A model generated the notes under the pieces. That model searched no databases. It was not told where the DNA came from and saw only the letters and a list, made by a program, of their open reading frames with translations. Made by a program: the position numbers and the translations under genes. Of a stretch of DNA of 64,000 nucleotides, positions 17,041 to 27,800 are shown in pieces. The DNA lies in NCBI GenBank assembly GCA_029339505.1, contig JAQISU010000036.1:2299001-2363000 (forward strand), read 5' to 3'. This DNA is from Unio delphinus. Taxonomy: Eukaryota > Mollusca > Bivalvia > Unionida > Unionidae. Each line of letters begins with the position of its first letter. Position 1 is the stretch's first letter.

Positions 17041-17887
17041 TGAGACGTTGAATTTAGAAAGTGTTGAACCCAATGAAATAGTTGTATTTCAAGATCGCCA
17101 GGGCAAATTGAAAACCAGTAATGTGTCATTGGATGATATTTTAGTTAAACAACAAAACGCAATCGAGAACACCGTTGCGTTATTTTCCGATCAGGGTAAA
17201 TTGAAAACCAGTAATATCTCTCTGGATGATATTTTAGTTAAACAACAAAACGCAATCGAGAACACCTTTGCGTTATTTTCCGATCAGGGTAAACTCAAAC
17301 CAGGTGTACTTTTTTCGACGATTACAGATCGATTAAAAATTCTCAACGATGAGTTAAACAATTCTGTGGTTGTACTAACAACACTTGAATCTAGAATTGA
17401 AGAAAACGGAAAACAGTTTACCGCATTTCGTAGAAATATCATTGATAAATTTATTGGAACCCCGTTAGATAAAATTGAAATAAAACTCCCTGATATAAAA
17501 AAATCCATCGATGAGACGAAAAACTTCATCGAAGCCGTCAAAGGTGATTTTTCGAGGATGATAACAGTCATTGAAAAAACCAAAATTCCTCATGAGAAAA
17601 CTAACAACGTGGTATACACAATCCAACACGGATCATTTGCGTGGACACCTACAAACAACAAATTAGACATCACTGCAACCGTTAAAGGTATTTATCGATT
17701 AACACTAGTAACACCATTAACTCAATTTAATATATCATCGTCCAGTTCATCCGGGGTCAATAATACGATTTCAACGATCATCGACAAGGATACAACTGAA
17801 AAGTTCACTATAACAACTACTGATAAAAATTTGATTAGGGTTTCAGCAACCTGGTATGTGGAATTCGTAGCGGATTTAAGTAAATAA
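17024..17887 (+). CDS. Fibre-like protein with tandem segment duplication
   Basis: About 287 residues in the open frame. The N-terminal part has two nearly identical segments of 32 residues (GKLKTSN-V/I-SLDDILVKQQ followed by NAIENT-V/F-ALFSDQ). Then comes a helical coiled-coil-like middle (DRLKILNDELNNSVVVLTTL, LPDIKKSIDETKNFIEAVKG) and a C-terminal beta-rich, Ser/Thr-rich domain (FAWTPTNNKLDITATVKGIY to VSATWYVEFVADL). Shaft-like repeats, coiled coil and a beta head suggest a trimeric spike or fibre, but no named family was recognised. Start is probably at 16941 through a -1 shift. Confidence 0.65.
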   Translation: MKDEIAETLNLESVEPNEIVVFQDRQGKLKTSNVSLDDILVKQQNAIENTVALFSDQGKLKTSNISLDDILVKQQNAIENTFALFSDQGKLKPGVLFSTITDRLKILNDELNNSVVVLTTLESRIEENGKQFTAFRRNIIDKFIGTPLDKIEIKLPDIKKSIDETKNFIEAVKGDFSRMITVIEKTKIPHEKTNNVVYTIQHGSFAWTPTNNKLDITATVKGIYRLTLVTPLTQFNISSSSSSGVNNTISTIIDKDTTEKFTITTTDKNLIRVSATWYVEFVADLSK

Positions 17888-17935
17888 ATTGAAAGAATTT
17901 CACAATTGAAAACGCTAGCGTTGTTAAAATAAAAA
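17888..17935 (+). promoter_or_regulatory. Spacer motif ATTGAAAA plus palindrome AACGCTAGCGTT
   Basis: A 12-base perfect palindrome at 17911-17922 preceded by cacaattgaa and followed by AT-rich gttaaaataaaaa up to the ATG. It shares the CGCTAGCG core with the spacer before the capsid gene. Confidence 0.5.
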
Positions 17936-18241
17936 ATGATTTCATCATCGCAATATCGCTATGATCAGGTCAGAGAATATCAAACTAGACTCAAAACCCT
18001 GTCTGAGGAGTATGCAATGAAAATTAAAAAATATCGCAGGAGAATTACCGCAATTGATGTTACTGTGTATTCAGTGAGTGGTGTAATCACCGGAGCCGGT
18101 ATTATACTGTCTTCAGTGACAATGATGGCTCCGATAGCTGTTCCAATTTGCATTTCTGCGGCAACAACAATCGCTGGAATTATTTCAATAATCACAAAAA
18201 AATATCATCATGCAGCCAACGGAAACTACAAGACTACATAA
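17936..18241 (+). CDS. Hydrophobic conserved-type Polinton protein, first segment
   Basis: 101 residues in this frame. A basic helical N-terminus (YRYDQVREYQTRLKTLSEEY) is followed by two hydrophobic segments (SVSGVITGAGIILSSVTMM and PIAVPICISAATTIAGIISI) and KKY. This matches the plan of a protein found beside the minor capsid gene in other Polintons, as I recall it, where the KK is followed by an IS.SEF helical domain. Here that domain is in the -1 frame after ACA AAA AAA TAT at 18196-18202, so the last 13 residues of this frame are probably not native. Confidence 0.7.
   Translation: MISSSQYRYDQVREYQTRLKTLSEEYAMKIKKYRRRITAIDVTVYSVSGVITGAGIILSSVTMMAPIAVPICISAATTIAGIISIITKKYHHAANGNYKTT
18196..18202 (+). 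promoter_or_regulatory. Candidate -1 slippery site A AAA AAA
   Basis: Codons ACA AAA AAA TAT: the same phase and the same flanking ACA and T as at 17018-17024. The -1 register continues the protein with its expected C-terminal domain. Confidence 0.45.
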
Positions 18242-18582
18242 TTCAATTTCATGTTGTGTCTACTGCATACTCGCAATTATCCTCATTGATATCGTCATCG
18301 CTCGATGATACAATTATATCAGAGAGTGAGTTTTCAGCGATGGTAGATATATATGATTCTGCGATGTCAAAATTAGAAATACAAAAACATGAGTATAATA
18401 ACAATGACAACACAGATGGAATTACTTCAACAAATAGTGGAGAACACAAACCCAGTACAAACAAGCATGATCTCAATAACCTCAACGAATCCAGAATTCA
18501 GTGTGAATTTCCCCTCTCCGGTCCCAGTGAAGGAGATAGCGCTAGCAAAATTACGAGTATACCACAGTTGGCCAAATATTAG
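18202..18582 (+). CDS. C-terminal segment of the hydrophobic protein (-1 frame)
   Basis: Continues after the A-run with a helical domain: STAYSQLSSLISSSLDDTII, SESEFSAMVDIYDSAMSKLE. The pattern of a short-loop helix bundle with ISESEF is what is expected after the KK motif of the first segment. The last 60 residues overlap the start of the minor capsid gene and are Asn/Ser/Thr-rich, so the original stop may have been lost. Confidence 0.65.
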   Translation: MSSCSQRKLQDYIIQFHVVSTAYSQLSSLISSSLDDTIISESEFSAMVDIYDSAMSKLEIQKHEYNNNDNTDGITSTNSGEHKPSTNKHDLNNLNESRIQCEFPLSGPSEGDSASKITSIPQLAKY

Positions 18583-19012
18583 GTCAAAATCATTTGGTGG
18601 TCAACAACCCAATAATTCCCTGGTATTTGCAAATAAGAATAAACCCGACGGTACCCCAGACTGGAATGTTGTTTCCATACCAACCGGATCATACCAAATT
18701 GAACAAATCAATGATGAATTCGCGCGTAGAATAAAATTGATTACTGGAGTAGAGTCAAAAATAGCTATAACAGTTCATGAACCAACACTTTCATCTGCCA
18801 TTGAAATAAGCACAGAAGGATATGTCGTAGATATCTATCAAAGCTCAATAAGAACCGTACTAGGATGGCCTGAATTACCACCAGGGGGAAAACCCGTTGA
18901 TTTACCAGAACCACAAAAAACTGATTATATCACCGACAGAATAAAACCTGATAATCCAGTAAAGAGTTATAAAGATCACACGAATAATAGAGATTTTTTT
19001 TACTCCCGTTGA
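18404..19012 (+). CDS. Minor capsid (penton) protein, N-terminal part
   Basis: Preferred start is MTTQMELLQQ at 18404, after gagtataataaca; an in-frame ATG at 18389 is possible. Blocks SVNFPSPVPVKEIALAKLRV, VSIPTGSYQIEQINDEFARR and TVLGWPELPPGG follow the N-terminal half of the single jelly-roll minor capsid protein that forms pentons in Polintons. It overlaps the previous frame by about 180 bp. The frame ends at TGA after an 8-T run (18994-19001), and the coding continues in the +1 register. Confidence 0.8.
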   Translation: MTTQMELLQQIVENTNPVQTSMISITSTNPEFSVNFPSPVPVKEIALAKLRVYHSWPNIRSKSFGGQQPNNSLVFANKNKPDGTPDWNVVSIPTGSYQIEQINDEFARRIKLITGVESKIAITVHEPTLSSAIEISTEGYVVDIYQSSIRTVLGWPELPPGGKPVDLPEPQKTDYITDRIKPDNPVKSYKDHTNNRDFFYSR

Positions 19013-19428
19013 CGATATAAAAAGAAAAAGGAAATTTCTTATTACTAACGAACTTAAAATCGCTGAAAATTTCACAGCAATGAATAATGATTTTTCACTG
19101 TTGTTAATATCTCTTAAATCCGGCTCTCTCCCGAGATGAATTTATCAGCGTCGTAGAAACATGCAATAAAATTATCGACGATATGGAAACATTTCATTCA
19201 AAAATTATTCAAGAGGTATTGGATGACAGTTATCCTGAAACAAGAACATTTTTTGCAGAAGGCAAGAGCATCCCCGTCAAAGATATTCCCACAGTCAAAC
19301 TACCAGGATATAACGTACCGGAACTAAAAAAACTTCTCAATGATGCCACCGATGTTGGTTTCAAAATAATTCATGATACGTGGAAAAAAAACAGCATCAC
19401 CGGAAATAAAAATCCTCAAACACAATAA
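19002..19428 (+). pseudogene. Minor capsid gene, middle part in two shifted frames
   Basis: Two successive segments, each +1 relative to the one before. The first (19002-19139) encodes TPVDDIKRKRKFLITNELKI and an Asn-rich stretch. The second (about 19135-19428) encodes DEFISVVETCNKIIDDMETF, ETRTFFAEGKSIPVKDIPTV and PELKKLLNDATDVGFKIIHD. They are helix-rich and not expected in the penton jelly roll, so they look like an inserted domain of roughly 140-150 residues. The shift at about 19134 is not at a homopolymer; the next is at an 8-A run (19384-19391). Confidence 0.6.
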
Positions 19429-19759
19429 TGACCCAGACGGTGGTGGCAGGCATATCGCTCCGTTCAATGTGAATATTTCATCGGTGATTGCGCTCAATTT
19501 AGTATGTGATGTGATCGAAGGAAGCTATCAAATTAATCTAGAACGATCAAATCAAGCTCAGCAGGGGTATATTTTGTATTCATTTGCACCAATAGCTCCT
19601 CCAGGGTTTTTAATAATTGAGTCCCCGGTGAATCCAGTCTATATGCGGTGTCATAATAATTCATTAACCAGAATTAATTTCAAACTCACTGACCAGTCTA
19701 ATAATCTGATTGATTTACAAGAGGAGGTTTTACAAATTAGTCTATTTGTGAAATCGTAG
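19373..19759 (+). CDS. Minor capsid (penton) protein, C-terminal part
   Basis: After the 8-A run the frame encodes SPEIKILKHNNDPDGG and then the C-terminal strands of the minor capsid jelly roll: FNVNISSVIALNLVCDVIEG, GYILYSFAPIAPPGFLIIES, VYMRCHNNSLTRINFKLTDQ and EEVLQISLFV. These blocks are characteristic of Polinton pentons. This frame is the same as that of the N-terminal part, because the three +1 changes between them add up to three bases. The gene stops 17 bp before the right terminal repeat. Confidence 0.8.
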   Translation: MIRGKKTASPEIKILKHNNDPDGGGRHIAPFNVNISSVIALNLVCDVIEGSYQINLERSNQAQQGYILYSFAPIAPPGFLIIESPVNPVYMRCHNNSLTRINFKLTDQSNNLIDLQEEVLQISLFVKS

Positions 19760-19776
19760 TGATTTTCGTCGTAGTG

Positions 19777-20041
19777 ATTTACATGACCCTCGAACACGAT
19801 ATCGTATCGGACTGGATCAAATATTCGGTTGAAGACGAATGGAGGCTTAGTCATTTTTTTGATTTCATTGATTTCATTGATTTTTCATTATTATTTTTTG
19901 CCTGATTTCATTGATTTTTCATTGATTTTTTTGCCTGATTTCCTTGATTTTTTTTATTTTTTTGCCTGATTTCATTGTTTTAAGCCTGATTTCAGTGAAA
20001 ACTTGTCTAAAAATGTTGTCCGGCTCACCCTCTCTGCTGCT
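19777..20041 (-). repeat. Polinton right terminal inverted repeat
   Basis: 265 bp, the complement of 4987-5251 with a few differences. The inner end contains a copy of the last 18 codons of the ATPase gene on the plus strand, with one synonymous change (CGC to CGT) and the stop preserved, but without an upstream frame to be read from. Just inside it is a short duplication of cgtagtgattt. Confidence 0.93.
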
Positions 20042-20445
20042 CACGTAACAAAGAGTACGTCATTTAAGCAGTATACGTGACAAGGATTACGTCATTTTTT
20101 AACATACGTGACAAAGATTACGTTATTTAAGCAGTATAAGTGACAAAACTTACGTCATGTACGTAGTATAGGTGACAAAGATTACGTGATCTACGTAGCA
20201 TATGTGACAAAGATGACGTCATATACGCAGTATAAGTGACACAATTAACGTCATTTACGTAGTATAAGTGACAAATATTACGTCCAGTACGTAGTAAATG
20301 TGACAAAGATCACGTTACGTACGTAGTGTAAGTGACAAAGATTACGTCATGTATTTAGTATAAGTGAGAAATATTACGTCATTTACATGGTATAAGTGAC
20401 AAAGATTACGTCATGTACGTAGCAGACGTGACAAAGATTACGTCC
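20042..20445. repeat. 31-32-bp tandem repeat, right part
   Basis: About 12-13 units of the type gtgacaaagattacgtcatt + tacgtagtata, continuing the array cut by the element. Many units contain TTACGTCA, similar to a CRE/ATF site. Confidence 0.9.
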
Positions 20446-20560
20446 ATTTTTTGATACAATCGATACATTTTAGTGAATCAGTCAGCCACATGTGTCATTT
20501 TTTTAATGATACAATCGATAAATTTTAGCGGATCATTCAGCCACACAAGCTGGGATAAAC
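20446..20560. repeat. Pair of about 55-bp direct repeats
   Basis: Two copies of a sequence with tgatacaatcgatacatttt, agtgaatcagtcagccaca and an adjoining T-run, about 60 bp apart. Confidence 0.75.
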
Positions 20561-21391
20561 AATTAAGTCAAATGATGGAAGTAAAATGTAAAATGGCAGT
20601 CACTGGACTGATATAAAAGAACTTTATCGGAAGTTTACTCCGCTTCGCTCATAAAATGAATATAAAGTGACAATAGCTGAATGAAGTCATTAAATATGTT
20701 TTGCTACAATTTGTTATGTACAGTATGAAAACAAGTAATGAAAAACCGAAAATAAAACAAGAACGACGACAGCAACAAAACACACTCTATCAAGTTTATA
20801 AATTTTACAGTAATGCTTAATAGGTTTGATATATTGTGAGAATTTGACCGACAGTGTATGCTAAGGTCAAGGGTTGTCTGTGGCATACTAGAAAACTACA
20901 GTGATAACGTTTTCTGTTTCGTAAATCTATTACGGTTCTACTTGCAAGATACTTTTCCTGCATATATTTAATCACGGAATTACATTTGGTCAGAATAGTT
21001 CTAAATCTTACCAGGCAATGGCCGTCTTACATACTAAAACTTGCTAAATAATGCCTATCTTACATTACACGAAAATGATCATCTATACTGACACAAAAGT
21101 TGCTGACTTCGCAAACTCAGATGTTTCCTAACATTCCCCACAATACTTCCTTTTCCTCAAGGGAAGAAACAATTTATAAAACAGGAACTACACACCAAAA
21201 GCCAAGAAAAATCCTTGACTATTACATTTTGGAGTGAGGTAAAATAGGCAATCAAACGATTGAAATCGCAGAAACAAAGAAGACAAAATTATCAAACAGT
21301 GTTAAAAATACGTGTGCATCTCTAATTTTGCTGCCAAAACCCCAATCGAGTTGAATGACAAATCCTAACACACAGAGAACAACGGAAAAAG

Positions 21392-21452
<61 letters not shown>

Positions 21453-24400
21453 TGATGTGCAGAACAATCAAATATTTAGCTTGGCTTCAATTTACCACAA
21501 AATTGCTCATTTCTCATAAAATGATGCCTAGCTGTAATCTTCTTAAAACTGCATAATGTAGGTTAGTAGGTTAGACTTATTAAGTTAGGCCAAAAAATCT
21601 TTCCACGAGTTCTCAATTGTAGCATTTTGTGTTCGCGTGAGCGCGCGCACGGGTGTGTGTATCTATCTATCCATATATTGTAATACATAACTCAACAAAC
21701 CCAAATACTTGGCGCTGTTAAGAACTACATTCCTTTCCCAATAGTAATACTAATAATGATAATATAAAAACATGAAACAAAGTCAGACAAATATGATACA
21801 GTTCACTATATTTTAATACCATAATGGTATTGTGAATAGAGTTTTGCATGCAAAACATTGTCCAATGAATGTGTGAAGATTATTTGATGTTCAACGTTGA
21901 GATGTACAATGATATTTGAACCATGTGACTTTGACATATTTGATCATGTCATTTTTATCTGTCACTCAAAACATTTACCATGTGTGAATTGCTTCTCCCG
22001 TTCTTGAACGTATGCCACCCACCCACCATTGTTTAGATCGCCGTCTGCATCTTTTATAAATGTGTACCCTGTTTTTTATACTAAATGTGAGTATAAAACT
22101 TTGCTCTAGTCCGAAATGTCACGCTGTTGTCATGAGTATGAATTCGTTACGAAATTAATCTAAAGATGTCAACAGTTCTACAAGCCCTGGGACACTTGCA
22201 ACATTAAGGAGAAAGAAGTTTTCATGTTAGTATTTATTGTGCCATATTCATTTCCATGTTGGACCATGTGTATGTCATGCTGGAAATTCACATGAATAGT
22301 TTAGGAAATGAATTTTCTTACCTTCCTTGATTTTGGAACATCAAAGCCAGAAATGCGATCTTAGTCCATTAATTAGTGACTCAGGCTTTCAGGTGCTGTT
22401 CTATTACCAGAACAGCCCAGACGATGGATAGTGATGGAATCAATGTGCCCAGCCAAAGAATCACATTTCTCTTGTTAGACTTTTGTTTAACAATAAGTTA
22501 GAACTAATGTTACTATTCATTATTGAAAGTTTTTGGCTATGTAGAACTTGTTGATTTACATAATGTGCACAATACATGTAGTATGCCTTTGAAAGTTTAT
22601 ATTTCTAACCGTATTACGACTCATTGGATCATCAGTACGCTGTACTCTCACTCGATTCGCATCGAAATTTACTTGGCCGTTTCGTTCAGTTCTACGTAAT
22701 CATAAGTATGAATATATAATTAAAATTAAGAATTAAAGGCACACCACGGACATTAAGAGGACATCTTAATTCTATCTAAATTTTTGTGCTCAGAGGATCT
22801 TTTCATGCAGTTTGAACAGTTAACATGGTTACGGCTATGGCTTGCCTTGAGAAGGACAAACATTGATTAGTAACTAATCAATTTTAATTTTACAACCATT
22901 CATTTAGTGCTTGAAAAAGCCAGATGTGGAACAGTTGTTACCCGAAAAACATGTCGCGAAAAGAATGGTTAAATACAAATGGTATACTTCGCCGAGCGCA
23001 TTTTCATGTGGGACTTTTCAACAAACTTGCGAGAGTTCTTGCCTTGCACGGTTCTTCAAGCAAATTCGTACAAATTTGGCATACTTTGCCGAATGGTGCA
23101 CCCCGAGAGCGTATATTGTTTTACTACTTGACATTTCTAATGGCTTTTCCGCGAAGTCTCTTTTGCTCTGCCAATACTTCTTGTTACCCACGCTGAGAAT
23201 ATGCTACATTGATTTTTGAATGATGGTTATATTGTAATCTGGAACAAAACAAGCAATAACAACAAATGAGAATTGAATGTAACATATTTTGAACGTGAAA
23301 CAAATCAGTAGCGTAGCTTTCAAATTGACCAAGGGAGTCAAGATGCAATTCAAAGTAGAGGAATTGTGTCAAAGTGGTAATTAAATGGTGAGTAAAGTGC
23401 TTCATTAAAGATGTAGAGCACGTTTGGAATGTATTTTATATGCTAAATATACTTCTGGGTTAAGATAATTAGCATGGAATGGTGGCGGGGTAGGGGGTCA
23501 GGTTACCAACCATTTCACATTGTGTTAACTTGTAGACGGCGAGTGTGTATTCTCATATAACCTTTTTCGTTTTTACTAATAAACACAAGTAACTGTGACT
23601 GCAAATGTTGTTTGAGATGGATTATACTGTTACTGAATTTTGGGTATATCTGATTTTATTTATATTAATTTTTTTAATTTAATTGTTTGTTAGGCTTCAT
23701 TTTTTTTTATTGTATTTCATGCTACTTTAAAGTTTACCAGTAAAGAGTACAGATTTATTTTTAATTTAACACGTATACAACGTGAATAGTTTGGGTGAAG
23801 TGAACAACATTTGTAATTTTTATTCTTAGAATATATCAACATGGTCACGTGACACTTCAGACTTTTCCATAATTGTACAGAAGTTAGATTTAATAGAGAT
23901 ATTTAGAAAAAAGAGAAATGTCCCAATTTTGTGCTTTTAAAACTTGATATCAAGTTCTTCTTAAGGTAGTTTCGATTTCCGTTAAATTGTCTTCAGATCA
24001 TTTGGGTTTTAAAAGATTAATTCGCGTCTCTGAAAATATTTGTTGTGCTCGTACATAATTCTTGGACAAAGATAACTTATCCAACTTTAACATGGATATT
24101 CAATATCGGAGGTGATAAATATTGTTTTTGCAAGGAACTGTAAATAAGCACAGTACAGACTTCAGCATACGTCATCGTCTTCCATCTTGGATTTTCCATC
24201 ATGACTCAAAGTTGAATACATTAGAACATGCCATTACTAATACTTTTGTAACTCACTTCACTGATTATTCGTAGACCTTTTGGCATTGATTCTTCATACT
24301 GTACGTTCTTTTTTATGTTTACAATCTTTTCCCAGGGAAATAAATTATTTGTTGAAATTTCAAATATTGCAATTTTCACTTTTTCTGTGTTACTGTTTTT

Positions 24401-24540
24401 TAAAGCCTAAACACGTAACCCAACTAATAATAGTTATTCATGACTGCTGAAGACAACACTAATATGCATACGGTAAGTATCGTTTTGCATCGATTCTCCG
24501 TCTCTTGTATCGCTTCAACAAAAATATCGCTGCACTGATA
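20561..24540. other. Gene-poor AT-rich region
   Basis: About 4 kb without a supported gene. It contains an (AAT)n microsatellite at about 21394-21450 and a short alternating purine-pyrimidine stretch near 21645 (gcgcgcgcacgggtgtgtgt). Overlapping small frames at about 22911-23219 show no recognisable protein and no splice context. Confidence 0.6.
21394..21450. repeat. (AAT)n microsatellite
   Basis: About 19 copies of ata/aat in a row. Confidence 0.97.
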
Positions 24541-24607
24541 TAATTGGCTTTATACATACCTTGAATTACTTGCATGCTACATACCTTGTATCACTGGCAT
24601 GTAACAT

Positions 24608-24835
24608 ATCTCGACCGTTCCAGTGGCCTAGGGGTTAGAGCGTCCCCTAGGAAGCGTGAGGTCGTTTGTTCGAACCCCAGAGACTCACAAAAACGGTACT
24701 AACAGCTGTCTTGCTAGACGCTCAGCATTAAGAGGTTAGAGTTAGGACTGGTCAGCCTGCTAACAGAATAATGTGACTGCGGCATAATGCCCAAGTGCAA
24801 GACATCAATATAAACTGCCACACTCCAGATGTTGT
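24608..24835 (+). mobile_element. tRNA-derived SINE
   Basis: The head has an A-box-like TGGCCTAGGGG and a B-box TGTTCGAACCCC, giving an internal RNA polymerase III promoter. It is followed by a body with ctcagcattaag, actggtcagcc and ataatgtgactg, a tail type I associate from memory with molluscan SINEs. It is inserted near the left edge of the 25-bp satellite, since degraded satellite units lie on both sides. Confidence 0.75.
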
Positions 24836-24879
24836 AGCGATATGAATGAAACATTGTTAATACGTTAAAATAATAATCA

Positions 24880-27800
24880 CACAAATATACATACATTGTA
24901 TTACTGGCATTATACATACCTTGTATTACTGGCATTAAACATACCTTGTATTACTGGCATTATACATACCTTGTATTACTGGCATTATACATACCTTGTA
25001 TAACTGGCATTATACATACCTTGTATTATTGGCATTATGCATACCTTGTATTACTGGCATTATGCATACCTTATATTACTGGCATTATGCATACATTGTA
25101 TTACTGGCATTATGCATACCTTGTATTATTGGCATTATGCATATCTTGTATTACTGGCATTATACATACCTTGTATTACTGGCATTATGCATACCTTGCA
25201 TTACTGGCATTATACATACCTTGTATTACTGGCATTATACATACCTTGCATTACTGGCATTATACATACCTTGTATTACTGGCATTATACATACTTTGTA
25301 TTGCTGGCATTATGCATACCTTGTATTATTGGCATTATCCATACCTTGTATTACTGGCATTATACATACCTTGTATTACTGGCATTATGCATAACTTGTA
25401 TTACTGGCATTATGCATACCTTGTATTATTGGCATTATGCATACCTTGTATTACTGGCATTATGCATACCTTGTATTACTGGCATTATAAATACCTTGTA
25501 TTACTGGCATTATGCATACCTTGTATTACTGGCATTATACATACCTTGTATTACTGGCCTTATACATACCTTGTATTACTGGCATTATACATACCTTGTA
25601 TTACTGGCATTATAATACCTTGTATTACTGGCATTATACATACATTGTATTACTGGCATTATAATACCTTGTATTACTGGCATTATGCATACCTTGTATT
25701 ACTGGCATTATGCATACCTTGTATTACTGGCATTATACATACATTGTATTACTGGCATTAAACATACCTTGTATTACTGGCATTATACATACCTTGTATT
25801 ACTGGCATTATAATACCTTGTATTACTGGCATTATACATACATTGTATTACTGGCATTATAATACCTTGTATTACTGGCATTATGCATACCTTGTATTAC
25901 TGGCATTATGCATACCTTGTATTACTGACATTAAACATACATTGTATTACTGGCATTAAACATACCTTGTATTACTGGCATTATAATACCTTGTATTACT
26001 GGCATTATGCATACCTTGTATTACTGGCATTATACATACCTTGTATTACTGGCATTATGCATACCTTGTATTACTGGCATTTTGCATACCTTGTATTACT
26101 GGCATTATGCATACCTTGTATTACTGGCATTATACATACCTTGTATTACTGGCATTATGCATACCTTGTATTACTGGCATTATACATACCTTGTATTACT
26201 GGCATTATGCATACCTTGTATTACTGGCATTATACATACCTTGTATTACTGGCATTATACATACATTGTATTACTGGCATTATAATACCTTGTATTACTG
26301 GCATTATGCATACCTTGTATTACTGGCATTATGCATACCTTGTATTACTGGCATTATTCATACCTTGTATTACTGGCATTATGCATACCTTGTATTACTG
26401 GCATTATGCATACCTTGTATTACTGGCATTATACATACCTTGTATTACTGGCATTATGCATACCTTGTATTACTGGCATTATACATACCTTGTATTACTG
26501 GCATTATACATACCTTGTATTATTGGCATTATGCATACCTTGTATTACTCTCATTATGCATACCTTGTATTATTGGCATTATACATACCTTGTATTACTG
26601 GCATTATACATACCTGGTATTACTGGCATTACACATACCTTGTATTACTGGCATTATACATACCTGGTATTACTGGCATTACACATACCTTGTATTACTG
26701 GCATTATACATACCTTGTATTACTGGCATTATGCATACCTTGTATTACTGGCATTATGCATACCTTGTATTACTGGCATTATGCATACCTTGTATTACTG
26801 GCATTATACATACATTGTATTACTGGCATTATGCATACCTTGTATTACTGGCATTATACATATCTTGTATTACTGGCATTATACATACCTTGTATTACTG
26901 GCATTATGCATACCTTGTATTACTGGCATTATACATACCTTGTATTGCTGGCATTATACATACCTTGTATTACTGGCATTATGCATACCTTGTATTACTG
27001 GCATTTTCCATACCTTGTATTACTGGCATTATGCATACCTTGTATTACTGGCATTATACATACCTTGTATTACTGGCATTATACATACCTTGTATTACTG
27101 GCATTATACATACCTTGTATTGCTGGCATTATGCATACCTTGTATTACTGGCATTATACATACCTTGTATTACTGGCATTATACATACCTTGTATTACTG
27201 GCATTATACATACCTTGTATTACTGGCATTTTGCATACCTTGTATTACTGGCATTATGCATACCTTGTATTACTGGCATTATACATACCTTGTATTACTG
27301 GCATTATGCATACCTTGTATTACTGGCATTATACATACTTTGTATTACTGGCATTATACATACCTTGTATTACTGGCATTATGCATACCTTGTATTACTG
27401 GCATTATGCATACCTTGTATTACTGGCATTATACATACCTTGTATTACTGGCATTATACATACCTTGTATTATTGGCATTATGCATACCTTGTATTACTG
27501 GCATTATACATACCTGGTATTACTGGCATTATACATACCTTGTATTATTGGCATTATACATACATTGTATTACTGGCATTATGCATACCTTGTATTACTG
27601 GCATTATGCATACCTTGTATTACTGGCATTATGCATACCTTGTATTACTGGCATTATGCATACCTTGTATTACTGGCATTATACATACCTTGTATTACTG
27701 GCATTATACATACATTGTATTACTTGCATTATAATACCTTGTATTAATGGCATTATGCATACCTTGTATTACTGGCATTATACATACATTGTATTACTGG

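Larger units (their letters stand above)
4987..20041. mobile_element. Polinton/Maverick DNA transposon, integrated virus-like element, about 15.06 kb
   Basis: The element is bounded by 265-bp inverted repeats starting AGCAGCAGAGAGGGTGAG and ending in the complement. It is flanked by the direct repeat CACGT (6 bp, CACGTA, if A4987 is counted in the target site), in line with the 6-bp duplications known for Polintons. It encodes the hallmark set: rve integrase, A32-type ATPase, adenain-type protease, double jelly-roll major capsid and minor capsid proteins, plus a PLA2 domain. The polymerase gene is atypical: a PolB palm fused to an SF1 helicase. Size, gene content and termini all fit a Polinton. 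Terminal repeats differ at only a few positions, suggesting a recent insertion, yet about nine coding frames are shifted, mostly at A or T runs. Confidence 0.95.

Noticed and set aside
19651..19854. Minus-strand 67-codon frame at the right terminal repeat
   Set aside because: Antisense to the minor capsid end and terminal repeat; the ATPase copy here is on the plus strand and short.
4987..20041. Interpretation as an adenovirus or virophage integration
   Set aside because: The rve integrase, terminal repeats with short target duplication and gene set fit a Polinton better; no adenovirus-type terminal protein or virophage-type primase-helicase was seen.
22911..23219. Overlapping 90- and 102-codon frames
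   Set aside because: No recognisable domain, no splice sites seen and mutually overlapping; too weak to call a gene.
24620..24700. tRNA gene
   Set aside because: A and B boxes are present, but the cloverleaf is incomplete and a SINE body follows; called a SINE head.
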